Assembly: GCA_021781615.1 (NCBI GenBank)
Contig: JAJXWM010000015.1
Coordinates: 1-37,089, forward strand
DNA length: 37,089 nt
Source: Pseudomonadota bacterium
GTDB taxonomy: Bacteria > Pseudomonadota > Gammaproteobacteria > UBA9339
Reading direction: 5' to 3'
Below are positions 8,386 through 18,025 of this stretch, one piece after another. How positions within the stretch are numbered: position 1 is the stretch's first letter; each line of letters begins with the position of its first letter. The position numbers and the translations under genes are program-made. Below the pieces are notes generated by a model. That model searched no databases. It saw nothing but the letters and a program-made list of their open reading frames with translations, and had not been told where the DNA came from.

Positions 8386-8922
8386 ATGAGAGATCAGTAT
8401 AATGTTGTATTGATAGGCCCCATGGGAGCCGGAAAAACCAGCATCGGTAAAGCTTTGGCTCGAGAAATTAATTGGGAGTTTCATGACTCTGATCAAGTTA
8501 TTGAAGAGCGCGCCGGAGTGGAAATTTTATGGATATATGATTTAGAAGGCGAAGAAGGGTTTCATCAACGTGAGAAAAAAGTTATTGCCGATCTTATGCA
8601 GAAGCGCAATATTATACTTGCGACTGGTGGTAGTACGGTCGCTATTGATGAAAATAGACAAGCAATTAAAAAACATGGTGTGATTATATATTTATGTACT
8701 TCTTTAGATGATCAGCTTGTTCGTACTGGGTATAGCAAAAAACGGCCTTTGTCGACTGAAATTGAAGAGCGTCGGAGTATTTTAAAGCGCCTGCATGATG
8801 AATATGTACCACTTTATGAAGGTTTGGCTGATATTATTTATAATACCGATCATAAGTCTACCCATAATGCGGTTGCTGATTTAGTTAAGTTAATTCGAGA
8901 AAAAAATCCATCTCTTGTTTAG
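8386..8922 (+). CDS. aroK: Shikimate kinase
   Basis: Phosphorylates shikimate at the 3-hydroxyl in the chorismate pathway, in the cytoplasm. P-loop GPMGAGKTS at 11-19, shikimate-binding DSD (34-36) in [10 protein letters not shown], a Gly-Gly motif in LATGGST, and [10 protein letters not shown] as the mobile lid with its Arg. Length 178 matches the family. The gene begins 45 bp after metK and is followed by rarA rather than aroB, its usual partner. It keeps the pathway step, so the organism may still make aromatic compounds. Confidence 0.95.
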   Translation: MRDQYNVVLIGPMGAGKTSIGKALAREINWEFHDSDQVIEERAGVEILWIYDLEGEEGFHQREKKVIADLMQKRNIILATGGSTVAIDENRQAIKKHGVIIYLCTSLDDQLVRTGYSKKRPLSTEIEERRSILKRLHDEYVPLYEGLADIIYNTDHKSTHNAVADLVKLIREKNPSLV

Positions 8923-8947
8923 TTGTTGTTATATATCATACGTAACC

Positions 8948-10282
8948 ATGGATACTGAAGAGCAAAAAGAATCAACAGAAATCTCTTATCAACCCTTGGC
9001 TGCACGCATGCGTCCTCGTAGTATCGATGAATTTATTGGGCAGGAGCATTTAATTGGTATAGGAAAACCACTGCGGCGAGCTATTGAAAATAGAGTATTA
9101 CACTCCATGATTTTATGGGGGACCCCTGGCAGCGGTAAAACGACTCTAGCTAAGTTATTAGCGGCAAGTGTTAACGCTCATGTTGAAGGAATTTCGGCAG
9201 TGCTCGCCGGAGTAAAAGATATTCGTGAGATGGTGACCCGCGCCAAAAACATTCGTCAAACGAAAAATCAACCGACCATATTATTTGTCGATGAAGTGCA
9301 TCGTTTTAACAAGGCACAACAAGATGCGTTTTTACCATTTGTTGAGGAGGGGATTTTAACTTTAATCGGTGCTACTACCGAAAATCCATCGTTTGAATTA
9401 AATAGCGCGTTACTTTCACGAACACGGGTTTATGTATTAAAAAGGATGCGTGAAGAGGATATTTTACGAGTAATTAACCAGGCATTAGCTGATAAAGAGC
9501 GGGGTTTTGGTGGGCGCAAAATAGTTTTGCACGATAGCTTACGCAAAAAAATAGCTCATATCGCAGATGGTGACGCAAGACAAGCCCTCAATTTTTTAGA
9601 AATTTGTGTGGATTTTGCCGAAGTCAAAGATGGTAAAGAAGAGATCTCAGAAAAGTTATTGCAAGAAATTCTTAGCGAAGGGATGCGTCGCTTTGATAAA
9701 GGTGGTGAAGTGTTTCATGACCAAATTTCAGCACTACATAAAGCAGTGCGCGGTTCTGATCCTAATGCTGCTTTATATTGGTTTTGCCGGATGATTGATG
9801 GTGGTTGTGATCCTCTATATATTGCTCGAAGAGTGATTAGGATGGCAAGCGAAGATATCGGTAATGCTGACCCCAGAGCCTTAACTTTGGCGCTGGAAGC
9901 TGCTGGTGTATATGAGCGTCTAGGATCTCCTGAGGGGGAGTTAGCAATAGCGCAAGCAGTTATTTATATGGCAGTTGCGGCAAAAAGTAATGCTTGCTAT
10001 GTTGCGTTTGGTGAGGCGATGAGCGATGTTAAAGAGTATGGCTCACTTGAGGTGCCATTCAATATCCGTAATGCTCCAACTAAACTTATGAAGCAACTTG
10101 GTTATGGCAAAGATTATCGTTATGCTCATGATGAAGCGGATGCTTATGCAGCAGGGGAGAATTATTTACCTGAAGGTCTACCAAAAAAACAATATTATCA
10201 ACCGGCACCCCGGGGGCTTGAAATTAAAATTGGTGAAAAGCTAGAGTATTTACGTAAGTTGGATTCAGAGGCACATCGTTAG
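8948..10282 (+). CDS. rarA: Replication-associated recombination protein A (RarA/MgsA AAA+ ATPase)
   Basis: AAA+ clamp-loader-like ATPase acting at stalled forks and single-strand gaps. [19 protein letters not shown] is the conserved N terminus, followed by Walker [10 protein letters not shown] (58-66), Walker [10 protein letters not shown] (111-119), sensor 1 GATTENPSF (about 141-149) and arginine finger SRTR (157-160). The C-terminal part ([10 protein letters not shown], then [13 protein letters not shown], then the YKYAHD-like KDYRYAHDE) is the tetramerisation module of the family. I chose the ATG at 8948 (444 residues). A TTG at 8915 would extend the frame into aroK by 11 residues that look unlike the family. 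No clear Shine-Dalgarno is seen at either. Confidence 0.96.
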   Translation: MDTEEQKESTEISYQPLAARMRPRSIDEFIGQEHLIGIGKPLRRAIENRVLHSMILWGTPGSGKTTLAKLLAASVNAHVEGISAVLAGVKDIREMVTRAKNIRQTKNQPTILFVDEVHRFNKAQQDAFLPFVEEGILTLIGATTENPSFELNSALLSRTRVYVLKRMREEDILRVINQALADKERGFGGRKIVLHDSLRKKIAHIADGDARQALNFLEICVDFAEVKDGKEEISEKLLQEILSEGMRRFDKGGEVFHDQISALHKAVRGSDPNAALYWFCRMIDGGCDPLYIARRVIRMASEDIGNADPRALTLALEAAGVYERLGSPEGELAIAQAVIYMAVAAKSNACYVAFGEAMSDVKEYGSLEVPFNIRNAPTKLMKQLGYGKDYRYAHDEADAYAAGENYLPEGLPKKQYYQPAPRGLEIKIGEKLEYLRKLDSEAHR

Positions 10283-10353
10283 ACCTTTACGTATTCGGAT
10301 GATAATAAAAATTTATCGAGCCAGCGAGTTATAAATGAAAATGTTGTTGGTAT

Positions 10354-10511
10354 GCTTATAGCAGTTCCCTAAAACACAGATATATGTCATCACGAGCAAA
10401 GCGTTTTTTGCTTTGCGTGGTGATCCAGTGTTTTTAGGATTTTCTAGATTGCTTCTGTCACTTCGTTCTTCGCAATGACCAGAATCTATGTTTTAGGGAA
10501 CCGCTATAAGC
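10354..10511. repeat. Palindromic repeat element (MITE/RPE-like), 158 bp
   Basis: Terminal inverted repeats of 28 bp (10354-10381 and 10484-10511) match at 26 positions and share GTTCCCTAAAACA and its complement. The interior holds a perfect hairpin, GCAAAGC and GCTTTGC around a T-rich loop, flanked by TCATCACGA and GTGGTGATCCAG. It also contains a half-element whose minus strand reads TCATTGCGAAGAACGAAGTG. Short palindromes with this CATTGCGA...GCAATC design occur in many copies in some intracellular bacteria. It sits between convergent genes (rarA and the LRR pseudogene), where a stable hairpin could also stop both transcripts. Copy number elsewhere in the genome cannot be seen. Confidence 0.75.
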
Positions 10512-10720
10512 GCTTTAAAATTAGTGCTGATAAATATCGCATGCTTATCAATCACGCCCTCTGGGCTTGATCTTTACGCACGTATTCCCCTAGCCCTGCG
10601 CCTCGCAAAAAGCGCTCGGCTTAGGCTAGGCTATCAGGATTTAGCCCTTCGGGCAGTAGATTTATTTTGAATTAATTAAACACAGGTATTGATCAAATAT
10701 TTGATTTTGGAGCATAATTT

Positions 10721-10813
10721 ATGGGTTTTGAAAGAGTTCTAATAAAAAATCCAGCCCTAAACCTGGCGCGAAGATCATGTGGATTGTTCTTAAAAATATG
10801 CATGAGCATCTAA
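10721..10813 (+). other. Possible 30-residue ORF in the 10512-10838 intergenic stretch
   Basis: ATG at 10721 has GGAG eight bases upstream and runs for 30 codons to TAA 10811-10813. The product starts MGFERVLIKN and is basic with a hydrophobic end. I recognise no family. A second frame over the same bases reads MWIVLKNMHEHLKAREVFEAGYG, so this may instead be the frameshifted remains of an older gene. The rest of 10512-10720 is locally GC-richer and contains small self-complementary pieces but no gene that I can support. Confidence 0.2.
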
Positions 10814-10838
10814 AGGCTAGAGAAGTATTTGAGGCAGG

Positions 10839-12216
10839 TTATGGGATAACTTCTGGGGTATGATATGGTCGGGTTTGTGGATTAAGTACTAGATAATTCA
10901 ACTCGTTGGTGAGCAATTTTTCTATTATGTCGTAGTTGCTATTACCAGGAAAGTTAATGTCTAAGATGTGGTTTTGATCGACTGAAAAACTATGAAGATT
11001 TGTTAATCCTGCTAAGGAAGAAATGTCTGAGATGTGGTTTTGACCAAGATCCAAGTCCCTAAGATTTATTAAGTTTTTTAGAGGTGTAATGTCCGAAATG
11101 TTATTTTGTCTCAGACGCAATATCTCAAGCTTTGTTAAGCTTGCTAGGGGGGAAAGGTCAGCGATATTGTTTCGAAGAAGATACAGCTTTTTAATATTTG
11201 TCAAACCCCTCAGCGGAGTAAGGTCGGAGATTGCTGCATCAACAATGCTTAAGCTGTTACTTGCTAACCCTTTAGCCACATCAGTTTTTGATAATGCTTC
11301 GATGGTACGTTGGGTTTCGGCAGGATATGCATTTTTATTGTTAATCATAAACTCAAGAAGATCTGATGCATGGATGTAGATTTGAAAAGTTTGGTTCCAG
11401 ATGTAAGAATTACCTAAGTCCCCAGGTTTTTTATCCCATCTTAAATTGTATGGTTTAGCTTTTTTTGGGTTGTGGTATTGCAATAGTAATTGTTGGTATC
11501 CTTCTATTAAAAAGCTTGCCAGCTGTCCATTATTGTTTTTTTTATAACGGATTAATCTAAAACCTATATTGTTACTTGCCGTATTAGTATGAAGGATAGA
11601 TTTAGTTAAGGAAGGTAGTCCATCTATGGTACTGTTACTAGAATGATACGTAAAACCAATTAATATTTTATTTGCTGAAGAGAAAAATCCTCGTTTTATA
11701 TAATCCCTCGTCAGTTGTAGTACGTTGTCTGATATTGAATAAATAGGTTGCTCGTTAAGGAATTGATAGCTGCCAGTTTCAATCGAGCAGGTTTCCTTTT
11801 TATTTAAACAAGATTGGCCCTTTATTTGTGTGCTATCTCCCATAACAGCCAAATATTCTTCTATTGAAGGTAGTTGATATTCGTAAGCATTGTCTTGCTT
11901 ATTTAGGATGTCGATGAATTTGGTGATATCTTCATATGATACGCTTTCAACTGGATTATTTGGTGACTGCTTCGCTTGATATTGGGTTTATCAATTCAGC
12001 AGGAGTTTTTTCAAGCGCTTCTTTCATTTTAGCAAATTCATCAGCTTTAAACTCACAATTTACTCTTAGGTCATCAAGATAGGCAGAAACAACTAGCGTT
12101 AGCTCTTCTTTTTGATTACTGTCGCTCGCAAAAGCAGGTTCCAAATCTATACTCAGAATCATAGTTAGGCTAAAAAAATATAATAGTGATGTTTTTATTT
12201 TTGTGATTTTTTTCAT
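10839..12216 (-). pseudogene. Decayed FGE-LRR secreted protein (internal deletion and frameshift)
   Basis: Two minus-strand pieces are parts of one gene paralogous to the intact neighbour at 12239-14446. The 5' piece (11956-12216, 86 codons) has a signal peptide ending AFA (residue 30) and the shared region LTLVVSAYLDDLRVNC. It stops after NPISSEAVTK. The 3' piece runs in another frame: NNPVESVSYEDI, LPSIEEYLAVMGD, ISDNVLQLTRD, GFRLIRY, then four or five 22-residue leucine-rich repeats and an odd tail. Compared with the paralogue, about 150 codons (its residues 78-227) are missing at the join near 11955-11975, removing the first half of the FGE-like domain and changing frame. The 3' frame has no ribosome site of its own, so I treat the whole as a pseudogene. 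Confidence 0.8.
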
Positions 12217-12238
12217 CGGATTATTTTTTTACGAGTTT

Positions 12239-14446
12239 TTATTTATCTATTGTTAGTCTAGATTGTATTTCCCCTTGTTTTAGTGAATCGTAATCGCCGA
12301 CGGGGTTATTTCTAATGTCTAAATATGTTAGAGCTGGTAATTTTGCCAAGGGAGAAATGGTGGTGACCTTGTTATCACTGATATAGAGAGTGTCGAGATT
12401 TGTAAAATTTGCCAAAGGAGCAGGATCGGAGATTTGATTTTGGCTAAGGCGCAAAGAGCCAAGGCCAGTCAATCCTGATAAAGGTGTTAGGTCTGAAATC
12501 TCATTTTGATCGAGGTATATCCATTGTAGTCTTGTTAATCCAGATAAACTATTAATATTTGAGATATTATTTTTGCTAAGGTTTAATCCTTTAAGTTCGG
12601 TTAGTTCTGCTAAAGGAGTAATATTGGGAGAGTTATTATCACTAAGGTCTAATATTACGAGCTTCCTTAGGTATGCTAAGGGGGCAGTATCCGATATTTT
12701 ATTTTGTCCAAGAGATAGCCAGTCAAGATTTGTTAAGCCTTTTATAGCAGTAAGATCAGCGATGTTATTTTGCTCAAGGTGTAGTCTCTTCAGCTTCTTT
12801 AAACTTTTCAAAGGTGCAATATTGGAGATGTTATTATTTTTAAGTGACAAAGTCTTAAGGTTGGTTAAGTTAGATAAAGGCGTGATATCTGAGATTTTGT
12901 TTTGGTCAAGAGATAGACTTTCAAGACCCATCATTTTTTTTAAAGGGGTAAGGTCAGAGATTTCATTTTGGAAAAGATACAGCTTTTTAAGTCTGACTAA
13001 GCCAGGTAGTGGAGTAAGGTCGGAGATGTTTTTTTTACTCAGATCTAAAGACTCTCGTTCTATTAGGTCTTTGATTGAACCCATTTGTAGTAGGGCTTTT
13101 ATTGTATCTTGCGTTTGTTCCGGATATTTGGTTTGGTTGTTCCTTAGCCAAGTAAGGAACTCTGCTTTATGTATGTGAATTTGGAATATTGGATCCCAGA
13201 TGTAATATTTGTTTGGAGATATGTCTAAGGCTTTTTCATCCCAGGCTAAATCATAGGTGTTGGTCTTTAGGTATAAGGTTTTTTCACCCCCGAATAAAAA
13301 TTCAAGGTTGTTGGTCTTTGGGTATGTCGTGTTTATTTTATTTTTATAGCGAACCAATCTGAAACCTATATCGTAGCTTGCCGTGTCCTCATAATGGAGT
13401 GGTTTTGTTATCGAGGTTAATCCATTTAGTGTGTTGTTGTTAGAATAATACGGAAAGCCGAATAATATTCTATTTTCTCTTGGAAAATCAGCTCGGGTTA
13501 GTTTATCGCGGGTGAATTGCAGTACATTGTCTGATATTGCGTAAATGTTTTTACCATCAAGATCTCGGTAGCTACTCATTTCAACAGAGCATGTTTTATT
13601 TTTCTTTAGACAAGCAGAACCTTTGATTTGAGTATTGTCACCCATAATAGCCAGGTATTCTTGTACCGATGGTAATTCATATCGGTCGGGAAGGTCTCGC
13701 TCATTGAGGGCAGTGATGAATCGCTTGATATCTTCATACGATATATTTTCAACTGGCATATTTGGACACATCTCTATCTGTTTACCGTCGATTTCTACTT
13801 TACGAGAATCTTCACCAGTTTTAAAATGAGCGGGATTAGAAGAACTTAGCCGTGTGTTTGTGAAAAAGCTATGCCATGATGGTGGGGGAGCAGTAACCAT
13901 AACTTTTGCCCATTGGTATTGAGTGACGGGAGTGGTTTGAATAGCTACATCATCCGCTATTTCAAAAGTACCAATAAATTCATCTTCATACTTTCCTTTT
14001 GGAATATCGACAAAATCCATTTCGAGGTTGATGTTTTCGGTTTTTTTACGAACTTCATCTCTTTGTTCTTCATTCTTCTTGATTTGACTGATTATTTGCT
14101 TTGTTGTGGAAAGTATTTTTTGATAATCGACACGCTCGGGAGTTGCAACTTCGATTATTTGGTTAAAATTAGCCCAATATGGATAACAAGTGGTTAGTTC
14201 TAGAGATTTTTCTTTCGATATTGGGTTTGTAAGGTGGGAAGAGTTGTCTTCAAGCGCTTCTTGAATTTTAGTAAACTCTTCGATTTGGAAGTTACAATTT
14301 ACTCTTAGATCATCCAAGTAGGCAGAAATAACCAGCGTTAAATCTTCTTTTTGCTCACTGGTATTTGCAAGTGTCGGTTCTAAACTTAAAGTTAAGTATA
14401 GGCTCAATAATAAAAAGCACCATAAGGATAATTTTTTGGTTTTCAT
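12239..14446 (-). CDS. Secreted FGE-like domain plus leucine-rich repeat protein
   Basis: Signal peptide at residues 1-27, predicted to be cut after TLA. A helical region with YLDDLRVNC follows, then a formylglycine-generating-enzyme-like (SUMF1, C-type-lectin-related fold) domain at about 143-368: FVDIPKGKY, PVTQYQWAKVM, NPAHF, PVENISYEDIKRFI, YELPSVQEY, ISDNVLQFTRD and IGFRLVRY. The catalytic Cys pair of true FGE enzymes is absent, so it is probably a binding scaffold. From about 465 to 725 there are about 12 leucine-rich repeats of 22 residues, of the internalin/SDS22 type (LxxLxLxxNxISDLTPLxxLTN). The gene starts 12 bp after the transglutaminase-VWA gene, in the same operon. Binding of a host or surface ligand is inferred. 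Confidence 0.85.
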   Translation of the reverse strand: MKTKKLSLWCFLLLSLYLTLSLEPTLANTSEQKEDLTLVISAYLDDLRVNCNFQIEEFTKIQEALEDNSSHLTNPISKEKSLELTTCYPYWANFNQIIEVATPERVDYQKILSTTKQIISQIKKNEEQRDEVRKKTENINLEMDFVDIPKGKYEDEFIGTFEIADDVAIQTTPVTQYQWAKVMVTAPPPSWHSFFTNTRLSSSNPAHFKTGEDSRKVEIDGKQIEMCPNMPVENISYEDIKRFITALNERDLPDRYELPSVQEYLAIMGDNTQIKGSACLKKNKTCSVEMSSYRDLDGKNIYAISDNVLQFTRDKLTRADFPRENRILFGFPYYSNNNTLNGLTSITKPLHYEDTASYDIGFRLVRYKNKINTTYPKTNNLEFLFGGEKTLYLKTNTYDLAWDEKALDISPNKYYIWDPIFQIHIHKAEFLTWLRNNQTKYPEQTQDTIKALLQMGSIKDLIERESLDLSKKNISDLTPLPGLVRLKKLYLFQNEISDLTPLKKMMGLESLSLDQNKISDITPLSNLTNLKTLSLKNNNISNIAPLKSLKKLKRLHLEQNNIADLTAIKGLTNLDWLSLGQNKISDTAPLAYLRKLVILDLSDNNSPNITPLAELTELKGLNLSKNNISNINSLSGLTRLQWIYLDQNEISDLTPLSGLTGLGSLRLSQNQISDPAPLANFTNLDTLYISDNKVTTISPLAKLPALTYLDIRNNPVGDYDSLKQGEIQSRLTIDK

Positions 14447-14458
14447 ATTTTTTTGTTA

Positions 14459-17400
14459 TTAACTTTCAAGTGTTTGTAATAAGTGTTTTAGTTCTTCTAA
14501 CTCATAATGAGATAGGTCGTCAAACTTAACATGCAAGGATTTTTCAAAATTTGTCATTAGATCTTCTGCGATTATTTCGAATAATTTTTGATCTTTGTGA
14601 ATGTCATGTTTTGCGATCCACTGTCGGAGTCCAAGCAACCAGCTTTCAATGTTTCTCTCTTTGTGGAGCTCTCTATTAGTTTTACTAAGTTTGCGAGATA
14701 AATCAGTTATAAGCTCGTTAGGTTTTTGAAGGGCCATTAATCTGGCTGAGGTTTTTTCACTATATTTTTTCGTTTGTTCAACCATGCTATAAAATATATT
14801 TGCTAATTGATCACGATCAGCTTGTTTGATATCGCTTGGTTTTTGGGTGGAATAGTACGGATGTTTATATTTTTCTAGATTATTTTTTTGTGCAAGCGCG
14901 AGGAGGTCAGATATTTGCTCGTTTGTAAAATGACCGTAGGGGTCTGAGTCTTTGGTAGTCGAGCTCATACCCATTTTTTGGACGTCTCTGGCAAATTTTA
15001 TTAGCTCTGGATTTGTGGATCCTAATGCAATAAACATTGCTTGTACTGGGGTGTCGCGGTGGATGGCGTTTCGAGCTTTTTTTAGTTTTTCATAATCTAC
15101 TGGTGATCCTCCATCCGACATCAGAATAATGTTAGCTATGTCGAGTGGGCTTTTGGCAACCGTTTGCGCTTCAGCAATAAGAGCCAGAGCCTGTTCTAAA
15201 AATGCTTGGATATCGGTACCGCCATTACCAGGAGAAGATTTTAACCAAGTATGGCGGTTACTAATCAAAGATAATGCTTCTTCAGCATTGTTTACTTTTA
15301 TCGGTTTTCCAACTTTATCGTCAAAGGGAACTAATAACACTTTATGTCGATGTTTTCCCGATTTTGTTACATCATCAAGTGCACGACAGGCAAAGGCGGT
15401 TATTAGAGCAGCTTGAAATTTCATTGGGTCACCACTCATGCTGCCGGAAACGTCAAAGCCAACAATGGTAATTCTTTCTGCTTCATTCTGCTCTTTTTTG
15501 GATTCGGTGGTTACTATTTTACGGTGAGTTAATTTGAAGGCGGTCCCATCTCGCATATTGTCGAATACATCTTTACTTGGGTTGCCTAGGACTGCGTTTC
15601 TCCAGTCGGTTGGCCGATCTAATAGTAGGATATCCCCACCTCTTACTGGATTTCCTTGTTGCCATGTTTTTGTTTCCATTTTTCCTGGCTTCATAGATGA
15701 ATTCAGAATGAAGTTAGTGTAACTGTAGAGAGAGTTGATTAATTTTTCGTCCTCTAGTTTTCCATTACGAATGTCAGCAGCCAAATTTATGGTTGGATGG
15801 TTCGTGCCAACAGTACTTAGGCCATATTTTTCTTTGACCTGTCTCCATAATAAATGGGGTGATTCAGCTTCAAAATCGCTAACTACAGCTAGATCTAACG
15901 CAATATCAGGAGAATTAAATTTGTCGAGGATTTTAAGCAGGGAGTCTATATGTTTTTCTATAAGAATTGATAATTTGATTATGCCTGATTTTTGAGTAAC
16001 TGCAGGGGATTCTAATTTAGCAAAAAGATGGCGATAGAGGGAAAGGATCTTGCTTGCTCTTTGTAATTCCTTGTAAGTTGCGTTAATGTCTTGGGTAAAT
16101 AATCTGCTGCCAAGTTTTTCTAACCATTCTTTTATAGGCGCGTGTGGGTCTTTATGAATTTCTTTCCCTTTATTTAAAAATTCTTTCAGGTTTTGAACGT
16201 TTTCAAATACTTTTTCATACATTGCTATTTTGTTTTGGATGCTAGTCGAGGATAGCGATGGATTAAGTATGTATATTAAGATATCTTTCCAGGCAATATT
16301 TTTTAGAGGATTATCTTCCTTTTCCTGGAGGTATTCTGACAAAAGATCAGCTAGATTTTTGTCAAGTTCTGGGTGAAAGACTGGTTCTTCTTCTTTATCT
16401 TTATCTTTATTGTTACCATTACCGTCAGCCTTTTTTTCTTGCTCTTCTTCTTTGGCGTCACCTTCACCCTTGCCATATTTTGATCGATCTTTATTTTCTG
16501 AGTCTTTAGCTGTTGATTTTTTATCAGCCTCTTGGGTATCATCTTTATCGTTTTGGTCTTGATCATCTTCGGTGTTTTCATCACTTTGGTCGCTAAACTC
16601 TTGTTTTTCTTTCTTATCTTTGTCATCTTCTTTGTCTTTTGTATGGGGGGTAGGGTCAAAATAACGCCAAGTACCATCGATAAATACTTCTACCCAGGCA
16701 TGACCTTCTTCTGGTGTTACGAGGTAACTATGATCTTTGCCGCCCTTGTTTGCTCGCTTTGCGCGATAACCAGCGACCGCTCTTGAAGGTATTTTATATA
16801 TATCACGTAACATAGCGGTCATGATGTATGCGGCCATATCACATTGAAAAACCCCTGCTTTTAAGGCGTCGATTAGATCGGTTTCTGGGCGGGCTCCAGA
16901 GCTATATAGATAGTCATGTGATAAATGATGAGCAATGGCTTTAGTGACTTCCTCATCCTTATGCTTATTTTTTGGATCATATTTATGGATAATTGCTACT
17001 TGCGCTTTTTCTGGTAATTCTTCAGCTGATATTCCTACTTTTACAGTATAAATATCTCTCAGAAATTCTTTTAACTGAGTAGGTTCAGCATGGTACAAAG
17101 GAATACTTACTTCTTTGAGATCTTTGGTAAGATGTACTCTATAACCACCATTTTTTTCAGTGGTAATAGTAGCCCCTTCCTCATTTAGTTGGCCGGGAAT
17201 ATAGCCGGTGGGCATGAATAGCTTTAGATTTTTTTCTCCAAACGGATAAATTTTTATGTACTTACTTGTTATACCATCTTTTTTAATAGGTGATGGTTCC
17301 ATTGACCAGGGTAGTTCGGTTGTTTGAAATGGCGCGTGACTGTGTCGATCAATCTTGTCGTATGTAACTCTGCCGAATACTGGAGTTTTGAAATTTACCT

Positions 17401-18025
17401 CAGCAATAATGGTTTTTTTCTTATTATCGCCTCCATCCTCTTTCCCTAAATCTTTAGTATGAGGCTTATAAGAATCACCTGGTTCATTCGGCCATTTGGG
17501 TGGTGTTTGATCTTGTTCTTTTTCTTGCTCTGGTTCCTGATCTTCTGTTACTTCTTCATCGGGGTTATAGTCTTCCATGACCGCAAGACTTTGTAAATAT
17601 GGCCATAGCATCTTTAATCCAACCAAATTGGATTGTTTAAGGATGAGAACATCCGCTCCTTGCTGATAACCGACTTTTTTGGCTTCTTCAAGGAATTCTT
17701 GAAGAAGTTTTCGGCTAAAATTGCTACCGTTTTTTATTAGTTCTATTTTAATCTTATAAAGATAAGAGTCTTCGCAGAGCGTGGTTTTTCCCCGCTGTGT
17801 TAATAGGTCTTGGTAAATTTGATTGGCTTCATTGTTGTTAAAAGTATAGGCAAAGGGGCGGGCGTCCAACCCTAGCTGTTTCTCATAGGTGTTTATCAGT
17901 TCTGAAACCGTTGACGCCAGTTGTTTGTAGCTAACCGTTTTATCTGCGTCTGGAAAAGAGTGGGCGGGTTTGGTCGTGAAAACGACCAAACCAATTAGCA
18001 CTCCACATAAAAGTCGTTTTGTCAT
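14459..18025 (-). CDS. Secreted transglutaminase-like plus VWA domain protein
   Basis: 1188 residues. A signal peptide occupies residues 1-23 (cut near AHS). A transglutaminase-like papain-fold domain follows with an intact triad: Cys395 in GVFQCDMAAY, His442 in EGHAWVEV and Asp457 in YFDPTP. Such domains act as transglutaminases or, more often in bacteria, cysteine proteases. Residues about 463-560 are a highly charged Asp/Glu/Lys/Gln linker. After a helical middle, a von Willebrand A domain spans about 848-1040 with a full metal site: D858-x-S860-x-S862, T937 and D971. The last 140 residues are helical. Its first codon overlaps the stop of the MoxR-type gene (ATGA), so the two are coupled. 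MoxR ATPases commonly pair with VWA proteins, but that pairing is normally cytoplasmic. Confidence 0.88.
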   Translation of the reverse strand: MTKRLLCGVLIGLVVFTTKPAHSFPDADKTVSYKQLASTVSELINTYEKQLGLDARPFAYTFNNNEANQIYQDLLTQRGKTTLCEDSYLYKIKIELIKNGSNFSRKLLQEFLEEAKKVGYQQGADVLILKQSNLVGLKMLWPYLQSLAVMEDYNPDEEVTEDQEPEQEKEQDQTPPKWPNEPGDSYKPHTKDLGKEDGGDNKKKTIIAEVNFKTPVFGRVTYDKIDRHSHAPFQTTELPWSMEPSPIKKDGITSKYIKIYPFGEKNLKLFMPTGYIPGQLNEEGATITTEKNGGYRVHLTKDLKEVSIPLYHAEPTQLKEFLRDIYTVKVGISAEELPEKAQVAIIHKYDPKNKHKDEEVTKAIAHHLSHDYLYSSGARPETDLIDALKAGVFQCDMAAYIMTAMLRDIYKIPSRAVAGYRAKRANKGGKDHSYLVTPEEGHAWVEVFIDGTWRYFDPTPHTKDKEDDKDKKEKQEFSDQSDENTEDDQDQNDKDDTQEADKKSTAKDSENKDRSKYGKGEGDAKEEEQEKKADGNGNNKDKDKEEEPVFHPELDKNLADLLSEYLQEKEDNPLKNIAWKDILIYILNPSLSSTSIQNKIAMYEKVFENVQNLKEFLNKGKEIHKDPHAPIKEWLEKLGSRLFTQDINATYKELQRASKILSLYRHLFAKLESPAVTQKSGIIKLSILIEKHIDSLLKILDKFNSPDIALDLAVVSDFEAESPHLLWRQVKEKYGLSTVGTNHPTINLAADIRNGKLEDEKLINSLYSYTNFILNSSMKPGKMETKTWQQGNPVRGGDILLLDRPTDWRNAVLGNPSKDVFDNMRDGTAFKLTHRKIVTTESKKEQNEAERITIVGFDVSGSMSGDPMKFQAALITAFACRALDDVTKSGKHRHKVLLVPFDDKVGKPIKVNNAEEALSLISNRHTWLKSSPGNGGTDIQAFLEQALALIAEAQTVAKSPLDIANIILMSDGGSPVDYEKLKKARNAIHRDTPVQAMFIALGSTNPELIKFARDVQKMGMSSTTKDSDPYGHFTNEQISDLLALAQKNNLEKYKHPYYSTQKPSDIKQADRDQLANIFYSMVEQTKKYSEKTSARLMALQKPNELITDLSRKLSKTNRELHKERNIESWLLGLRQWIAKHDIHKDQKLFEIIAEDLMTNFEKSLHVKFDDLSHYELEELKHLLQTLES

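Noticed and set aside
12573-13178. Plus-strand frame of 201 codons opposite the LRR region
   Set aside because: Antisense to a highly regular repeat. The repeated LRR codons keep the opposite frame open, and the product is repetitive and basic without a family.
16351-16677. Minus-strand Lys/Thr-rich frame and its plus-strand counterpart (16532-16786)
   Set aside because: Both are alternate frames of the charged Asp/Glu/Lys linker of the transglutaminase-VWA protein; composition alone explains them.
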